Assembly: GCA_039881145.1 (NCBI GenBank)
Contig: JAYKKI010000063.1
Coordinates: 10,862,501-10,926,500 of the forward strand
Length of the DNA: 64,000 bases
From: Druceiella hillmani
Taxonomy: Eukaryota; Arthropoda; Insecta; Lepidoptera; Hepialidae
Reading direction: 5' to 3'
Shown here: piece after piece, positions 14,043 to 28,508 of the stretch
Numbering within the stretch: position 1 is the stretch's first letter
How the letters are laid out: each line of letters starts with the position of its first letter
Program-made: the position numbers and the translations under genes
Notes under the pieces: model-generated
Told to the model about the DNA's origin: nothing
The model's input: the letters and a program-made list of their open reading frames with translations, nothing else
Databases searched by the model: none

Positions 14043-15059
14043 CGGAGAAACTTAAATTTGATATAGTGATAAATCGATATGCGTAGACTCGAGACCCACA
14101 TGTGTTTCAATAGTAATACTCAAAAATACTTATAAAAACTTTTGGAGGAGCCAAATCAATATTTTTTAGCTTTATTAGAAGTTTACCTAAAAATTACCGC
14201 AAAAAAATGTAGCAATGATTCTAAATATCATAGTTTTTAAGAATTTCTTGATATTTTACGTCAAATGTAGAAACTAGACAATATATTTATATGGTGGAAT
14301 ATAACAGGCATATTTAAAATACTTTAATAGAGATACTACGTGTCCTGGACTAGTGCGAGTTCTACTAGTATTTGACAGATTTAATTAGGGTTTAAATAGA
14401 GTTTCTAATACGTAATAATCAGGTTTAACTAAAGCATATAAATTAATAAAATAAAGTCTGCGACACGTTACGTGACTGAAAGTCATTTATCGGAACAAAC
14501 GGCTTCTACATTATTATTTTCAGTAAGTTCTCCCTTTTTGAGGCACGACATTGAAATAAAATAATTCTACGCCTTTTTTTAACAGTCACAGAAATATGTC
14601 ATATGTTATAATTGCTGTAAACATAGTGAATATATTTCAAAAATTGTTAGTAAATGCAAAAGTACAGTACCAGCGGTTTTTTATTGTATGTTAAATAACC
14701 AACGATAAAAAAAAGTTATAAAGAGCAGCGAATAGTGGAGTTTTCGTAGAAAATTGTTTACAAGAACTACTGTTCTGTTCTGATAGTCAGGATTTCTCAA
14801 CAACAAATAGATTAAAAAAAGATTCACCAAAATTGATCGAGAGTTGCAAAATTTGTATAATAATAAATATTTGTATAATAATAAATATTTAAAGAAATTG
14901 AAAGATTATATTACCTTTCAGAGGAAGACCTCTTTCGAAAAAGCTGTGTTAAAAGTTGATTACTTGTTAAATTATCCAAATTTTAATTACTTATATAATC
15001 AAAATTCGAGTTTTGGTAATACTTCCAAGTTAATACAATTTATACTTTTCTATATACTC
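14043..15059. other. AT-rich intergenic sequence
   Basis: No gene recognised. A short duplication of TTTGTATAATAATAAATATT occurs at about 14850-14890. Confidence 0.5.
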
Positions 15060-15330
15060 GTAGTTCCTGTTCATAGCTTGCGGAAGGGCTGCGAACGTTG
15101 GCAGAGTGTTGTTAAAGTATTGTTAACGCAGCGTTAACTAGAGTAGATATCGAGGCCGACCGCCACCCACATATCGGAAGGGTACCCGGCTATGTATCGA
15201 TCATTCACGCTCGTTGCCCACCGGACATTCTCCTCTTTTTATCAACTTGTCACTAATATCCCCAGTGTTCAGCCAAGCGGCGTGACCAGCGCGGATCTAT
15301 TAAGTGAAAGCGAGGGGGCAAAGTTTGAAA
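15060..15330 (+). promoter_or_regulatory. GC/CpG-richer island, possible promoter or 5' leader
   Basis: Visibly GC-richer than its surroundings, with several CpGs (for example CGAGGCCGACCGCC near 15150 and AAGCGGCGTGACCAGCGCGG near 15275). It is followed at once by a short open frame starting with ATG at 15331. Together they could be a promoter and first exon, but no later exon was found. Confidence 0.25.
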
Positions 15331-15453
15331 ATGAATGAAGAACGGAAGAGTAGAAGACGATTCAAAAAGATATTGCTCGAAAATTCTACGGCAATCAGTG
15401 AAAAGAATAAAGAACAAGATTATTTAAAAAGTCGACCAAAATATATAGTTTAG
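15331..15453 (+). CDS. Small basic open frame downstream of the GC-rich island (hypothetical)
   Basis: Forty codons from ATG to TAG. The peptide is very basic near its start (RKSRRRFKK at residues 5-13) and then mixed acidic/basic, with no membrane segment. I do not recognise a family. It is listed only because it begins immediately after the GC-richer island at 15060-15330, as a first coding exon or small ORF might. No strong splice donor extending it was identified. It may be chance. Confidence 0.15.
   Translation: MNEERKSRRRFKKILLENSTAISEKNKEQDYLKSRPKYIV

Positions 15454-17296
<1,843 letters not shown>

Positions 17297-17342
<46 letters not shown>
17297..17342. repeat. (TA)n microsatellite
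   Basis: Uninterrupted TA units ending in TATGCATATCATGATAT. Confidence 0.95.
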
Positions 17343-17346
<4 letters not shown>

Positions 17347-17689
17347 TATCATGATATTAGGGGCACTGTAAGTGACCGGTTTTGTAGATGGTGAATGGGG
17401 GGCCTACTACTGCTGATTTTTGTGGGACAAGGTGTCCGACTTTTTACCGACTTACTGCACTAGTTAAAGAGATGTCCTGTTACGTCTGCCGTCTCCGTTA
17501 GCATATGTTTAGTTGTATAATCTGTTCTATTGCATTTTGGTTCATAATATTTTTATCAGAGAAAGTCGGCCAGAATCGTTACAATTTTTTTATAAGAGCG
17601 ATTTTTACGGGATGTGAGCGCTAAAGTATTCAATATCTTAAGATATATTTCCTCCGATTATTGTCGGCAGTCCCGATATGATTTTTACC
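17343..17689. other. Intergenic sequence, moderately GC-richer
   Basis: No gene recognised. It contains TTTATCAGAGAAAGTCGG and TTTTTACCAGAGAAAAAGG, degraded copies of the unit in the array that follows. Confidence 0.5.
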
Positions 17690-17935
17690 AGAGAAAAAGG
17701 TATCATGATAAAAAGGGGTCATAATTGTTTTGTTTATCATAGCGAAAAAGAATCATGATCAAAAAAGGATCATGATTTTTATTTACCAGCGCAAAAAGGG
17801 ATCGTGATCAAAAAGGGATCATGATTTTTTATTTATCAGAGCAAAAAAGGGCATGACCAAAAAGGGATTACGACGATTTTTTATTTAACAGACTAAAAAG
17901 GAATCATGATCGAAAAGGGATCATGACCATAATAA
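17690..17935. repeat. Degenerate ~57-bp tandem array rich in ATCATGAT palindromes
   Basis: Unit approximately TTTTTTATTTATCAGAGCAA followed by AAAGGGATCATGATCAAAAA and GGGATCATGA. About four copies with drift. The self-complementary core ATCATGAT or GATCATGATC occurs in most copies. Confidence 0.85.
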
Positions 17936-18829
17936 ATTTTTTAAATAACAATATTATTATGCTTTAGTCAAATAAACGGCCAAATTTTGTGACCTAAACA
18001 CGCTTAAAACAAAAAATCTAGGATTAATTATCCTAGATTTCCCGGAACTTCTACGGAAATTTCTTTATCGAGCTCACTTATTTGAAACGTCATTTTAATG
18101 AAGCTTTTGCGGTTTAATTTGTTTAACTCAAACATATTTTTATACACCAATTTTGCAATCGAAACCAGATTTAAATAGAGTTTCATGCTGTCTCCAATAT
18201 TTTTGAGCATAATTTTATAAGGGTTTAAAGGTTTAACTCAAAAAAAAATCCGGCAAACTTTGAACTCCTTCTCTGAAATTGTCACACACGTTCCAAAAAT
18301 AAACAATATATTAAATACGTACCTTATGCTCATGTAAAGCTATACTATGGTAAATGTTTCATGTTAATCGGATAAGCCGTTCACATTCCAAACACGTTTA
18401 TTATTTGTTATTTAACAAACAAAAAAAATTTTCTTTTCTATAAAAATAGTATAATTACTATCAGTGTTTTTACTTACAATATCTGGCGCGTCCAGTAACC
18501 ATTTACACATCCGCGCTCAGCGCGACCTGTGGTTTTGCTGCCTAGGTTTAGAAAGTTTGCCAATATCAACGTAACTAATCGATTGATTTTTAATTCTGAA
18601 TAGATCGCTTAAGTTTTCACTTAAATATATACTTGTTTAGCGATTAATTAGCGTTTTATGTGGGTTAACTATTTTTTAGGTTCGTTACAGAATACTATTT
18701 TAACACATGTGCTGTAAAGGTTCGTTTAAATATACGTTATGCATAAAAGAGCATAAGTCATATTTAGTTGGTTCTTATTATTTTGTTCCTTTAAGTATGC
18801 GATGTTATTCATTTTTGTTATTTGTACAT
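17936..18829. other. Intergenic sequence with a small hairpin and a GC-richer patch
   Basis: A hairpin with 11-bp arms (AAATCTAGGAT, loop TAATT) lies at 18014-18040. A short GC-richer patch lies at 18484-18545. A 60-codon open frame on the minus strand at 18028-18210 has no recognisable domain and overlaps the hairpin. Confidence 0.5.
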
Positions 18830-19870
18830 ATGTAAAAAAGAACGTGTCTAGTGTCATATCAGTGAATTTGTGTAAAAAACTGCGTAGACATTCGCCATCG
18901 TTGCCTAAAAATCACTGCCAGTATTCATGCTCCGTATGCTCAGAAACATACTCCAAATATACTCACTTTGGTGCACAGAATCACTGTATGAATAATACAC
19001 AAGTTATTTGTAACATTTATTTAAATATCTAAAAAAGAACGTGTCTAGTGTCATATAAGTGATTCTGTGTATCAAACTGAGTAGAAAATTCTTAATTGTT
19101 GCTGAAAAATCACTGTAAATATTGCAGTTACAATGAAAATAAATCGGCCTTTTTTTACAGAAACATGCTCCGAATATTTTCAATTTGATGCCTAGAATCA
19201 TCTGTATGAATAATAGACACGTTCTTTGTTACATCAATATACGTATATAAACGTGTAATAAGGAACGTGTCTAGTGTCATAAAATATTAAGGAATTACAT
19301 GACAATTCTTAATCATTGATGAAAAAAACACTGTAAAAATTGCGGTTCCAATGAAAATTAAATTAAGTTTTTTTCACAGAAATATGCTCCAAATATTTTC
19401 AATTTGATGTCCAGAATCATCTTTATGAATAATAGACACGTTCTTTGTTACATCTATATACGTATTTAAATGTGTAATAAGGAACGTGCCTAGTGTCATA
19501 TAGATGATTCTAAGTATGAAACTGAGTAGAAAATATTAAGGAATTATATGACAATTCTTAATCATTGATGAAAAAAACACTGTAAATATTGCGATTCCAA
19601 TGAAAATTAAATTAAGTTTTTTTTACAGAAATATGCTCCAAATATACTCAATTTAATGCCCAGAATAATCTGTATAAATAATAGACACGTGTAAAATAGG
19701 TAGTTCTATGTATTAAACTGAGTAGAAATGAATACGGAACTATATGGCAATTCTTAATCGTTGCTTAAAAATAACTGTCAAAGCTGTGATTCTGACTTAA
19801 AATATTCTTAACTTAATTATTAAAGTTTGTTGTACAGAATTACCTGTACGAATAATAGACACATCCTCTG
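18830..19870. repeat. ~225-bp diverged tandem array, locus 1
   Basis: About five units. Anchors AACGTG(T/C)CTAGTGTCAT occur near 18842, 19039, 19265 and 19485. Each unit continues with (A)GTGATTCTRTGTATNAAACTG, GAGTAGAAAAT, AATTCTTAATCRTTGATG, ATCACTGTNAATATTGC, a run to TTTTTTACAGAAA, and an end near AATAATAGACACGTTCTTTG. The same family occurs 23 kb away at 41.9-42.9 kb. Confidence 0.9.
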
Positions 19871-20319
19871 TTACACCTTATATATTTTCTGACTGTATTC
19901 TGTTCTACTATTATAAAATTCCATTGATGAATGTGGTACAAATTACGTATGCAAAAAAATAAGAAAAGCTATTTACAGACTGAAAATTCCGACGGATTCA
20001 CCTGATTTCTTTTCGCTTTTCTTCGTCTATTTTCAAAATGACCTCTATTGAAATTTAATAAGATCAACCTCGTGACTATTGCATATGCGTTAGTAACTAT
20101 TTACGTGCTTCAACATGCAAAACTGGTAAGTGTCGTTTGGTAAGTTATTATTATAGTATTATTGTTATAAATAATAGTAAAAGCCACATTGTTATTATTA
20201 ATTATCGCAGAAATTGGTTAAAAGAAGCAAATTTGTTCAATTATAAAATAGTCTTTTAAATATTGGTTTGGTCAATAAGTTTGCAGCCATGAGTTCGGAA
20301 TTTTTTTAATAAAGTTTTA
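19871..20319. other. AT-rich intergenic sequence
   Basis: Nothing recognised. Confidence 0.45.
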
Positions 20320-20435
20320 GAACAATTAAATGAAACTACGTGATGTAGTATTATTTCTACTTTCTTTAAGTTCTTTACCACGACCTAGGTTTTGTTGTAT
20401 TACAACATCTTCAGGTGGACTATTAGAAATGATCT
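20320..20435 (-). repeat. Dispersed Penelope-like terminal repeat fragment, copy C
   Basis: Begins at ACAATTAAATGAAACTACGT and runs through the hammerhead region in reverse orientation. The upstream TTGAATATATTTGGCG block of copy B is absent, so the copy is truncated. Confidence 0.65.
20378..20418 (-). ncRNA. Hammerhead-like ribozyme motif, copy C (core mutated)
   Basis: Identical to copies A and B except that the core GAA after stem II reads AAA (the G12-equivalent changed to A). G12 is a catalytic-core guanine in hammerheads, so this copy should be inactive. All three helices are otherwise intact. Confidence 0.6.
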
Positions 20436-20587
20436 TTGCTTATAGCCCATGTAAATATATTTTTCATCTGGAATAAATTTGTCTTGATTTGATTTTGTTT
20501 TTATTTTGTAAACTATCAAAACGCATACAAAATTAATATTTTTAATAATTCATATTTTTTATTTTGACACCAGAAAGTTAAATGTGA

Positions 20588-20669
<82 letters not shown>

Positions 20670-21699
20670 TATGCATATACACATATATATACGACTTTAA
20701 CAGAAATAAATATAAAATACCAGGTATTAATACATTCAGCCTTTCCGACTCGCAATTGGTCATTTTTGTCGATTTTATTATCTCCTCTAATAAATTGTAT
20801 TATTAAAATACAATAAATACTCACTTAAAGGGGTTTTATTTATAGCACATTAATATCAAGTATACGTTTTGGATTAAGGATCCTATAACTAAGATATTTT
20901 ATAGCTCTCAGATTGCGGTCAGTCAAGAGTTCCAGTTATAAGGTTAAGTACCTCAGGCGTGAAATTTGGGTTATAAAATAAGATTAATACAAATGATATG
21001 TATTACAGGTATATATTTACGTGGCTTTTATTGTTTCTTTAATTATGAGAAATTTATTTCTTTAATTTGGACTCAATATTTTATACAGCTTTTTAAATCC
21101 TGTAGCAAAATTTTTATCTCACAGACCGGACGAGTTTGCTTTGTAAAATGTATGAATATGAAATATTTGAAGAGCATATCTAAATTGTTTTAGACATTAT
21201 ATATTACATAATGTAGAAATAAAATTAAAAATAATTGTATTTTTTCATAACATGTTAAAACGTGATTCTGGAAAGCTAGCTATAGAGAAAAATGCGAGTT
21301 TCATAAAATCTGTTCATTTGGCGAATTTCACATATGTGTACCTAGGCGTATAGTTGTGTCTCCACCATGTCCATATAAAAAGATACACTACTCTACTATC
21401 CTTCTTTTGAAGCGTTTCGGCATAATTTTCAGCACTTTGAATCGGATAACATTCTAAGTTAATAATTTTCGGTATGAATTAGACTTTGTTAGAGTTTAAG
21501 TAATACATTAAGTCTCATCTTTACTCACCCTCTTACTTTGTAAGATTATTCATATACTAAGTGTAACTATTTTAATAACAACTGACTGACGATCATTATG
21601 AATTTAATTTTGAAAATTGATGATATAAAATCCAAAAAAAATTGATTAAATTCTCACGAACTCTAGTAAACCGAACGGTTTAGTAGTAGTAGTGTACAA
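20436..21699. other. Intergenic sequence with a split (TA)n tract
   Basis: (TA)n at 20592-20667 is interrupted by AAATTTTA near 20626. The remainder is AT-rich with no gene recognised. Confidence 0.55.
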
Positions 21700-22890
21700 T
21701 CAATGTGTACAAACAAGCCAATGTTTAAAATAATTTCATACGTACCACGTTAACTATCAGATAGAATAAGACAAAGTAATTGTACTAGAGTAGACAAAGT
21801 GTTTGAAATATTTCTATATACACCACGTTAAATGTCAGATAGAAAAAAAGAAAGTAGCAGTAGGAGGGTAGAAAGAGTAGTATTTAAAATGTATCTATAT
21901 TCACATATAAATGTCAGATGGAAAAAAAGTAGTAGTAGTTGAGTAGAAAAGTGGTGTTGGAAATATTTCTGTATACACTTTGTTAAGGGTCAGATAGAAA
22001 AAGACAAAGTAGTTGTAGTAGGGTAGACAAAGAAGTGTTTAAGATATTTCTATATACACCACGTTAAGTGCCAGAGAGGAAGAGAAAAAAGGCAAAGTAA
22101 TGTTTAAAATATGTCTATACACATCACGTTAAGTGTCAGATAGAAAAAGAAAAAAATAGTAGTATGTGGGTAGACAAAGTAGTGTTTAAAATATTTCTAT
22201 GTACACCACGTTAAGTGTCAGACAGAAAAAGAAAAAAATAGTAGTAGGTGGGTAGATAAATTAGTGTTTAAAATATGTCTATATGCATAACGTTAAGTGT
22301 CAGATAGAAAAAGAAAAAAATAGTAGTAGGTGGGTAGATAAATTAGTGTTTAAAATATGTCTAAATGCATCACGTTAAGTGTCAGATAGAAAAAGAAAAA
22401 AATAGTAGTGGGTGGGTAGACAAAGTAGTGTTTAAAATATTTCTATGTACACCACTTTAAGTGTCAGACAGAAAAAGAAAAAAATAGTAGTAGGTGGGTA
22501 GATAAATTAGTGTTTAAAATATTTCTATGTAAACCACGTTGTCATATAGAAAAAGAAGAAAATTTATAGTAGGTGGGTAAACAAAGTAGTGTTTAAAATA
22601 TTTCTATGTACACCATGTTAAGTGTCAGATAGAAAAAGAAAAAATAGTAGTAGGTGTGTAGACAAAGTGGTGTTTAAAGTATTTCTATGTACACCATGTT
22701 AAGTGTCAGATAGAAAAAGAAAAAATAGTAGTAGGTGTGTAGATAAAGTGGTGTTTAAAGTATTTCTATGTACACGACGTTAAGTGTTAGATAGAAAAAG
22801 AAAAAAATAGTAGTAGGAGGGTAGACAAAGTAGTGTTTAAATTATTTATATATATACACCACTTTAAGTGTCAGATAGAAAAAGATAAAA
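21700..22890. repeat. 82-bp minisatellite, about 13 copies
   Basis: Unit: GTTTAAAATATTTCTATGTA, CACCACGTTAAGTGTCAGAT, AGAAAAAGAAAAAAATAGTA, GTAGGTGGGTAGACAAAGTA. AAGTGTCA anchors near 22131, 22213, 22295 and 22377 are 82 bp apart. The central copies are closest to each other and the outer copies more diverged, as expected for unequal exchange. Confidence 0.95.
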
Positions 22891-22952
22891 GTGTGAGAGA
22901 TCAATGTTTATTTACCGAAAACGTTTAAAATGACTATGATATTTCTTTGAAA

Positions 22953-22989
22953 TTTAAGTCAATTTATAAGACTAATAAATTGACTTAAA
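22953..22989. repeat. Perfect hairpin inverted repeat, 15-bp arms
   Basis: Arms TTTAAGTCAATTTAT (22953-22967) and its complement (22975-22989) with a 7-base loop, directly after the 82-bp array. Confidence 0.93.
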
Positions 22990-23678
22990 CATTGTAACTT
23001 TTGTCCAATTAACTTTTTAACTTAAAATCTATTACCGTGTCTTATATATGACAGATATACAAAAGCAATCTCGGACTTTTCTTTAGAACTTTTTAAGTCA
23101 TACAATTCTCTCATATATTATCCGATGGCACGACAGTGCCGCTGCCATAACGAGTCAAGATGAGAAGGGGACTTCAGTACCTTCTCTCGAATCTATTTGT
23201 CCAATTTTTTTACCCATTATATTTATATCTTTGACCTGAGGAGCATTTGAAAACCCAAATTGAATTATCAGGTCAAATATACCAAAAAAAGTCAATTTTC
23301 AATGTTTCTAACTCAAATAGTTAAGGTTTTATTGATGTGCAAAATTCAATAATTTTGTCACTACTTCATTCACTCATCACTCGCAGACGATCATTTAAAC
23401 CTCTAACGTTCTTCCTGATATCCTATAAGCCTAAAATTTTCGGCTGGATTTAGCCAAGAAATAAAAAGAAAATTAAAAAAAAATATGCGATTTTCCTTCT
23501 CTGTGGAGTTAGAGACACGGGGACGGTGAAATTCTGTAGGTCTGAAAGTCGCAAAATAACTTCTCGAAGGTCTAGCAAATTGTTACGTAAGCTATATATT
23601 AAGCATACACAATATGAAAATAGAAAAAAATATGATACTTATAAACAATAATTAAACATAATGGCGGCGATGTGACAA
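22990..23678. other. Intergenic sequence
   Basis: No gene recognised. A slightly GC-richer segment near 23110-23200 has no identifiable feature. Confidence 0.45.
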
Positions 23679-24645
23679 GTGTCGCGGAATTATAAAGGTT
23701 TACATAACTTTAGTATTATTGCAAATATTTAAATCATCAGTAGCGTTGTTATGCCACTGATGTTTTAAATAATAAAAAAAATAAGATTCATTTGGATTCA
23801 AGTCCTAAGCAAGTGTACATCTTGATCAAAGAAAGTTATTCCCACCTCTTGGCCGTGTCGCGGAATTATAAAGGTTTATATAACTTTAGTATTATTGCAA
23901 ATATTTAAATCATCAGTAGCGTTGTTATGCCACTGATGTTTTAAATAATAAAAAAAATAAGATTCATTTGGATTCAAGTCCTAAGCAAGTGTACATCTTG
24001 ATCAAAGAAAGTTATTCCCACCTCTTGGCCGTGTCGCGGAATTATAAAGGTTTATATAACTTTAGTATTATTGCAAATATTTAAATCATCAGTAGCGTTG
24101 TTATGCCACTGATGTTTTAAATAATAAAAAAAATAAGATTCATTTGGATTCAAGTCCTAAGCAAGTGTACATCTTGATCAAAGAAAGTTATTCCCACCTC
24201 TTGGCCGTGTCACGGAATTATAAAGGTTTACATAACTTTAGTATTATTGCAAATATTTAAATCATCAGTAGCGTTGTTATGCCACTGATGTTTTAAATAA
24301 TAAAAAAAATAAGATTCATTTGGATTCAAGTCCTAAGCAAGTGTACATCTTGATCAAAGAAAGTTATTCCCACCTCTTGGCCGTGTCGCGGAATTATAAA
24401 GGTTTATATAACTTTAGTATTATTGCAAATATTTAAATCATCAGTAGCGTTGTTATGCCACTGATGATTTAAATAATAAAAAAAATAAGATGTCATTTAG
24501 ATCCAAGTCCTAAGCAAGTGTACATCTTGATGAAAGAAAGTTATTCCCACCTCTTGGCCGTGTCGCGGAATTATAAAGGTTTATATAACTTTAGTATTAT
24601 TGCAAATATTTAAATCATCAGTAGCGTTGTTATGCCACTAATGAT
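23679..24645. repeat. 176-bp satellite-like array, ~5.5 near-identical copies
   Basis: Units start at GTGTCGCGG near 23679, 23855, 24031, 24207, 24383 and 24560. Copies differ at only a few bases, so homogenisation is recent. Each contains an inverted pair around AATCATCAGT and ACTGATG. In the fifth unit this is a perfect 15-bp stem (ATTTAAATCATCAGT with a 14-base loop), while the others carry a TTT variant in the right arm. The unit length is within the usual range for animal satellite monomers. Confidence 0.97.
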
Positions 24646-25806
24646 TGCGTGTTCTAAACAATTTATTGCCATCTATAGACTGAGCTGTGAAAAGATTAAC
24701 TGTTGACGTTATGTTAATTTACTGTAATTTTTGGTAAAAGAGGCAAACAAATCATCTTTATTTGGCGTAGTAAGTACTTAAATTGACTAGAAGATAACAT
24801 ATAAAAAAAGGCACATGGGAAAAGGCACCCATGCACGTGACTAATTAGTGTAACAACACTTAATTAATATATTCAATTACAAACACGGCTTACACTAAAG
24901 TCCTTTCTAAGTAGACAGAGAAAACTAGCTTGATAATTTTTTTTTTATTTTTAGTGCAATATTTACAAAAGCAAGTTTTTTTATTTCTTTTTTAAATTAT
25001 TAATTTATTTTTACCTTTTTTAATTTCATATTAAATGAGAGAATATTTTTTGAACTTGCTTTATATTATGTTCAGGACCATTTTTGCAAATATTAAACTT
25101 GTTAAAAAAACTTCTACAAAATTTAAATTAGCAGAGAAGCATAATTTAGGTTTGAGGTGTCTCTTCTTGATTCTGTGTCTGTGAGCGAATGACCGCGCAT
25201 TTTCTCCATCTCTACCAATGCGACGGTATTGCAAGGCGTCTTTCTGGTAAGCACGGAACAGTCTAATTCTTCAATCTGACTTCCGGTTCTCTTTTATTGA
25301 ATAAATACGATGGTACCATTTTGTTGTGTTGTCATCGTAACTACACATAACTGTCAAGTTTGAAGACGATATTACAATTAGAAGCGCAAAAACGATTATG
25401 AGACGTTGTTATCCGGATATCGAGTTCTGTGTCTTACTTTCGGTTGTATTTCATTGAATCAGTCAGTATAACTTTATACCTTATATTATCTATGTAGGGC
25501 GCCACGTTTTTCTTATTAAAATTACTTATAAAATGATAAATATTAGCACCTCAAATTTAAATTTGTTTCACGAAAAATTATCGTTACATTAAAATGCGTA
25601 AAAAAACTAGTGTGCTTTAGACCACACGACTGAAGTAAAACTTCAAATTCACAAAATATGAACTTTAAAATGAATTTACAATTTTGTTCACTTTAAACGT
25701 AGAATATTTAATGTATTGAACAAAATAATAATTTATAAGATTGTTCAAGAACGAAATGAAATTACAAAATAATCAAAAAATCACCGTTCGCGTAACGCAG
25801 GCATAC
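24646..25806. other. AT-rich intergenic sequence
   Basis: A GC-richer stretch lies at about 25150-25440, with no recognised domain. Otherwise featureless. Confidence 0.45.
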
Positions 25807-25827
25807 TCGCATATATGTATATATATG

Positions 25828-25885
<58 letters not shown>

Positions 25886-25916
25886 CTGCAGTTGCTGCAC
25901 TATACGCAGGCATACT

Positions 25917-25960
<44 letters not shown>
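25807..25960. repeat. Duplicated (TA)n microsatellite with shared flank
   Basis: The same leader CGCAGGCATACTCGCATATA occurs at about 25795 and 25904, each followed by a (TA)n tract. The locus therefore looks like a tandem duplication of leader plus microsatellite. Confidence 0.9.
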
Positions 25961-25961
<1 letters not shown>

Positions 25962-27638
25962 CATGCACTGGCTATGAGAGAAAGAGAGAAAGAAAATGTG
26001 TGTTCGCACCTCTCTCTCTTGTCCTTATAGTAATATACGAAACGTAACTCTCTCTCTTTTTCTGTCTTCACTAACTTATATCTCCCTCTCAACTTCCGTT
26101 CGCCTCGCCCGATCACACTTTTTGTAACGCTCTCGTCACGCATTCACCAGTCAAGCGTGCGTAAAGAAGTTTTACTTCATAAATATTTTAAGCATTTTTA
26201 TATAACAGTAGCCAGCTGATAAAACAATTTAAACTTATAGTCTTAGCTTTTCCTCGGCCTAAGAAAAAGAGATCATAACTATGGAAATTGGTGAGGGTTT
26301 AAAATGAAATAAACATTGCCACCTCGAAGATGATATGATGGCTAATATGTAGGTAGGCAGTCCTACGAGCAGTGGCTTTCCCTCTCGCACAATCCTTGCA
26401 GGCACAAAAGGGCAGTGAGCTTTTATTCAATTAGCTATTTCTTACCAACTGCAAAATTTAATTTCTCTCTTAAACTTGCCAACATTTGAATTAATTCCAC
26501 CGCACACATTTCATCTTAATAAACCTAAATAAATTTGATGTTAACGATCCTCTGAGTTTTAGATTCACATTCGATATAGCGGATAGCTATGGACGTTTTA
26601 GTGACAAAGCAACGTACGTAATATACGCAATGTACGTTTCAGTGAAAAAGCACAGCCATAAAATACCACTTGGCGCTGCTGACGCATACCTCCTTGACGC
26701 TTTTATTGAGACACGTCCTCGTAAAGAATACATGGGACGTAAAACGAGGGTCACCTTGCCCTGAGTATTTATCTTAGGAATTTACAGCTTAACATTTATC
26801 GGCACATTAATTTTTGAGTCGCGATCGTGTTGGGTTTAATATTATTAAATGTTCAATATTAAATGGGTGTGCACAGCGTGTCCGGAAGGCTTTTGTGAGG
26901 GATTTAAAAAATCGTTACATTGTGTTTAAATCCATATATATCTTCACGTGATGATTGGTTGCTTTGTGAGTGACGGTTTCTTGTCACATGGAGTCTCTTT
27001 GTTGTCGGAATGACGTTTCGTTCATGTAGAACAGAGAGTAATGTACATGACGCAGAAAATGTTTATTTTAATTTATTGTACTCTTTGTTCATTTGTTTTT
27101 CTATTGCAACCTTCTAATTTTAAGAACTCAAATCTAGGCAAAGCGTGATAAAGAGAAAAATGTACAATGTAATGAAGGATCAATCATTTTGAAGTACGGG
27201 TAAACAGGTTATGAAATTATATTTTTTTCTCAAAACCATTTTATTTGGAATACAAAAAGATTAGTTTCAATGTCAAAATATCTTTGGAAGCCAAAATTTA
27301 AACTATTTATTGATACGATACAGTGTAAATTATTTATAAGGACAATGTCTTTATGAAAGAAAATTTTCTACAACATAAATACTGCTTAATCTTGGACGAT
27401 TTGCCTTTTAACCCTTACAATTATTCACTCTTTGTAACGAACCCGCCATTCTCTATTACGAACGAGAGGACATTGTTTAGACGGCAAAATTTGTTTTATG
27501 TTTATTATCACCAAGTACATATTTATTACCAATGGGCGCCAAAATTATTGTTACGAATGCCGACGATTCTAATAACCAATAGACACAGATTTATTGCCGT
27601 TATTGTGTACAGTCATTACTGCTGTCACACTGTACACT
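25961..27638. other. Intergenic sequence with CT-rich patches
   Basis: CT-rich runs at about 26008-26100 and a moderately GC-rich segment at 26590-26770. An open frame at 27353-27661 ends inside the following hairpin and has no recognisable domain. Confidence 0.5.
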
Positions 27639-27691
27639 GTACAGTCATTATTACTACCTAACGAAAATTCGTTAGGTAGTAATGACTGTAC
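27639..27691. repeat. Hairpin inverted repeat, 24-bp stem with one 3-base bulge
   Basis: Left arm 27639-27665, loop AA, right arm 27668-27691. The arms match over 24 bp apart from an extra three bases in the left arm. A related GTGTACAGTCATTACT lies just upstream near 27605. Confidence 0.92.
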
Positions 27692-28338
27692 ACGTGTGTG
27701 TTTACTGAGCAAAGTTGACCCTTAAAATACATTACTGCTTCCGTACATAAGAAAATACAAAATAGCTGTTGGAATAATAAACAAACTCACTCAAATTTGA
27801 TGAATTATTTTAAATAATTATTTTAAAATGTAAGCTATAAGAATAATAGAAATTATTAAATATTTTTGTAAATAAAACTGAATAAACAGTTTTAAAAAAT
27901 ACATATGTATTTTATTTACACACTCGAAAAAGCGAAAACTCTCTATAACGAAAGAAAATATTAAGTCCATCTCAAAGGACATCATTATAAATAGTTTACA
28001 CTGTAATTTCAACTTCGCTTGTTTTTCAGAGCGAAGTTTTCTAAGCGAGCGTTTGCTAACTTTCTGTGATGAGCAAAGGTGACCGGAAAAAGTCTATATA
28101 AATATTGGACTCAGGTTTTATAAGAATGAAAATACTCTTAAATGGACATAATTAAAAAAATAAACCCCCTGAAAGCTTTATTTAAATCATTAATCGGGCA
28201 AATGGGAATTTTTGTATCTTTTTTTGGGAAAAGTCTATTTTCCATATTAGTTTACACTGTTTCAACGAAAATTTTTGAACCAGCAAGACGAAATAAAGTG
28301 CAGATTGTGTTTCATTGTATCCTCCATACATATACATA

Positions 28339-28399
<61 letters not shown>

Positions 28400-28508
28400 C
28401 ATACTAATCCAGAAATTCACAGCCCGATAGAGATACGTCGAAAATAGTTACATAAATCACGAAAAGAGCAAAAAGGTATTTATTTAGACATCACAGTATC
28501 CAAAATTA
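27692..28508. other. AT-rich intergenic sequence with a (TA)n tract
   Basis: (TA)n at 28340-28397. No gene recognised. Confidence 0.5.

Noticed and set aside
18802..19032. Open frame with closely spaced Cys and His, zinc-finger-like
   Set aside because: Spacing does not fit C2H2 or other known fingers, and it lies inside the ~225-bp non-coding array.
25741..26047. Several open frames rich in Ile-Tyr on both strands
   Set aside because: Produced by (TA)n tracts; the same happens at 5.5, 16.5, 20.6 and 28.3 kb.
27353..27661. 102-codon open frame
   Set aside because: Ends inside a hairpin formed by an inverted repeat; no domain or plausible gene context.
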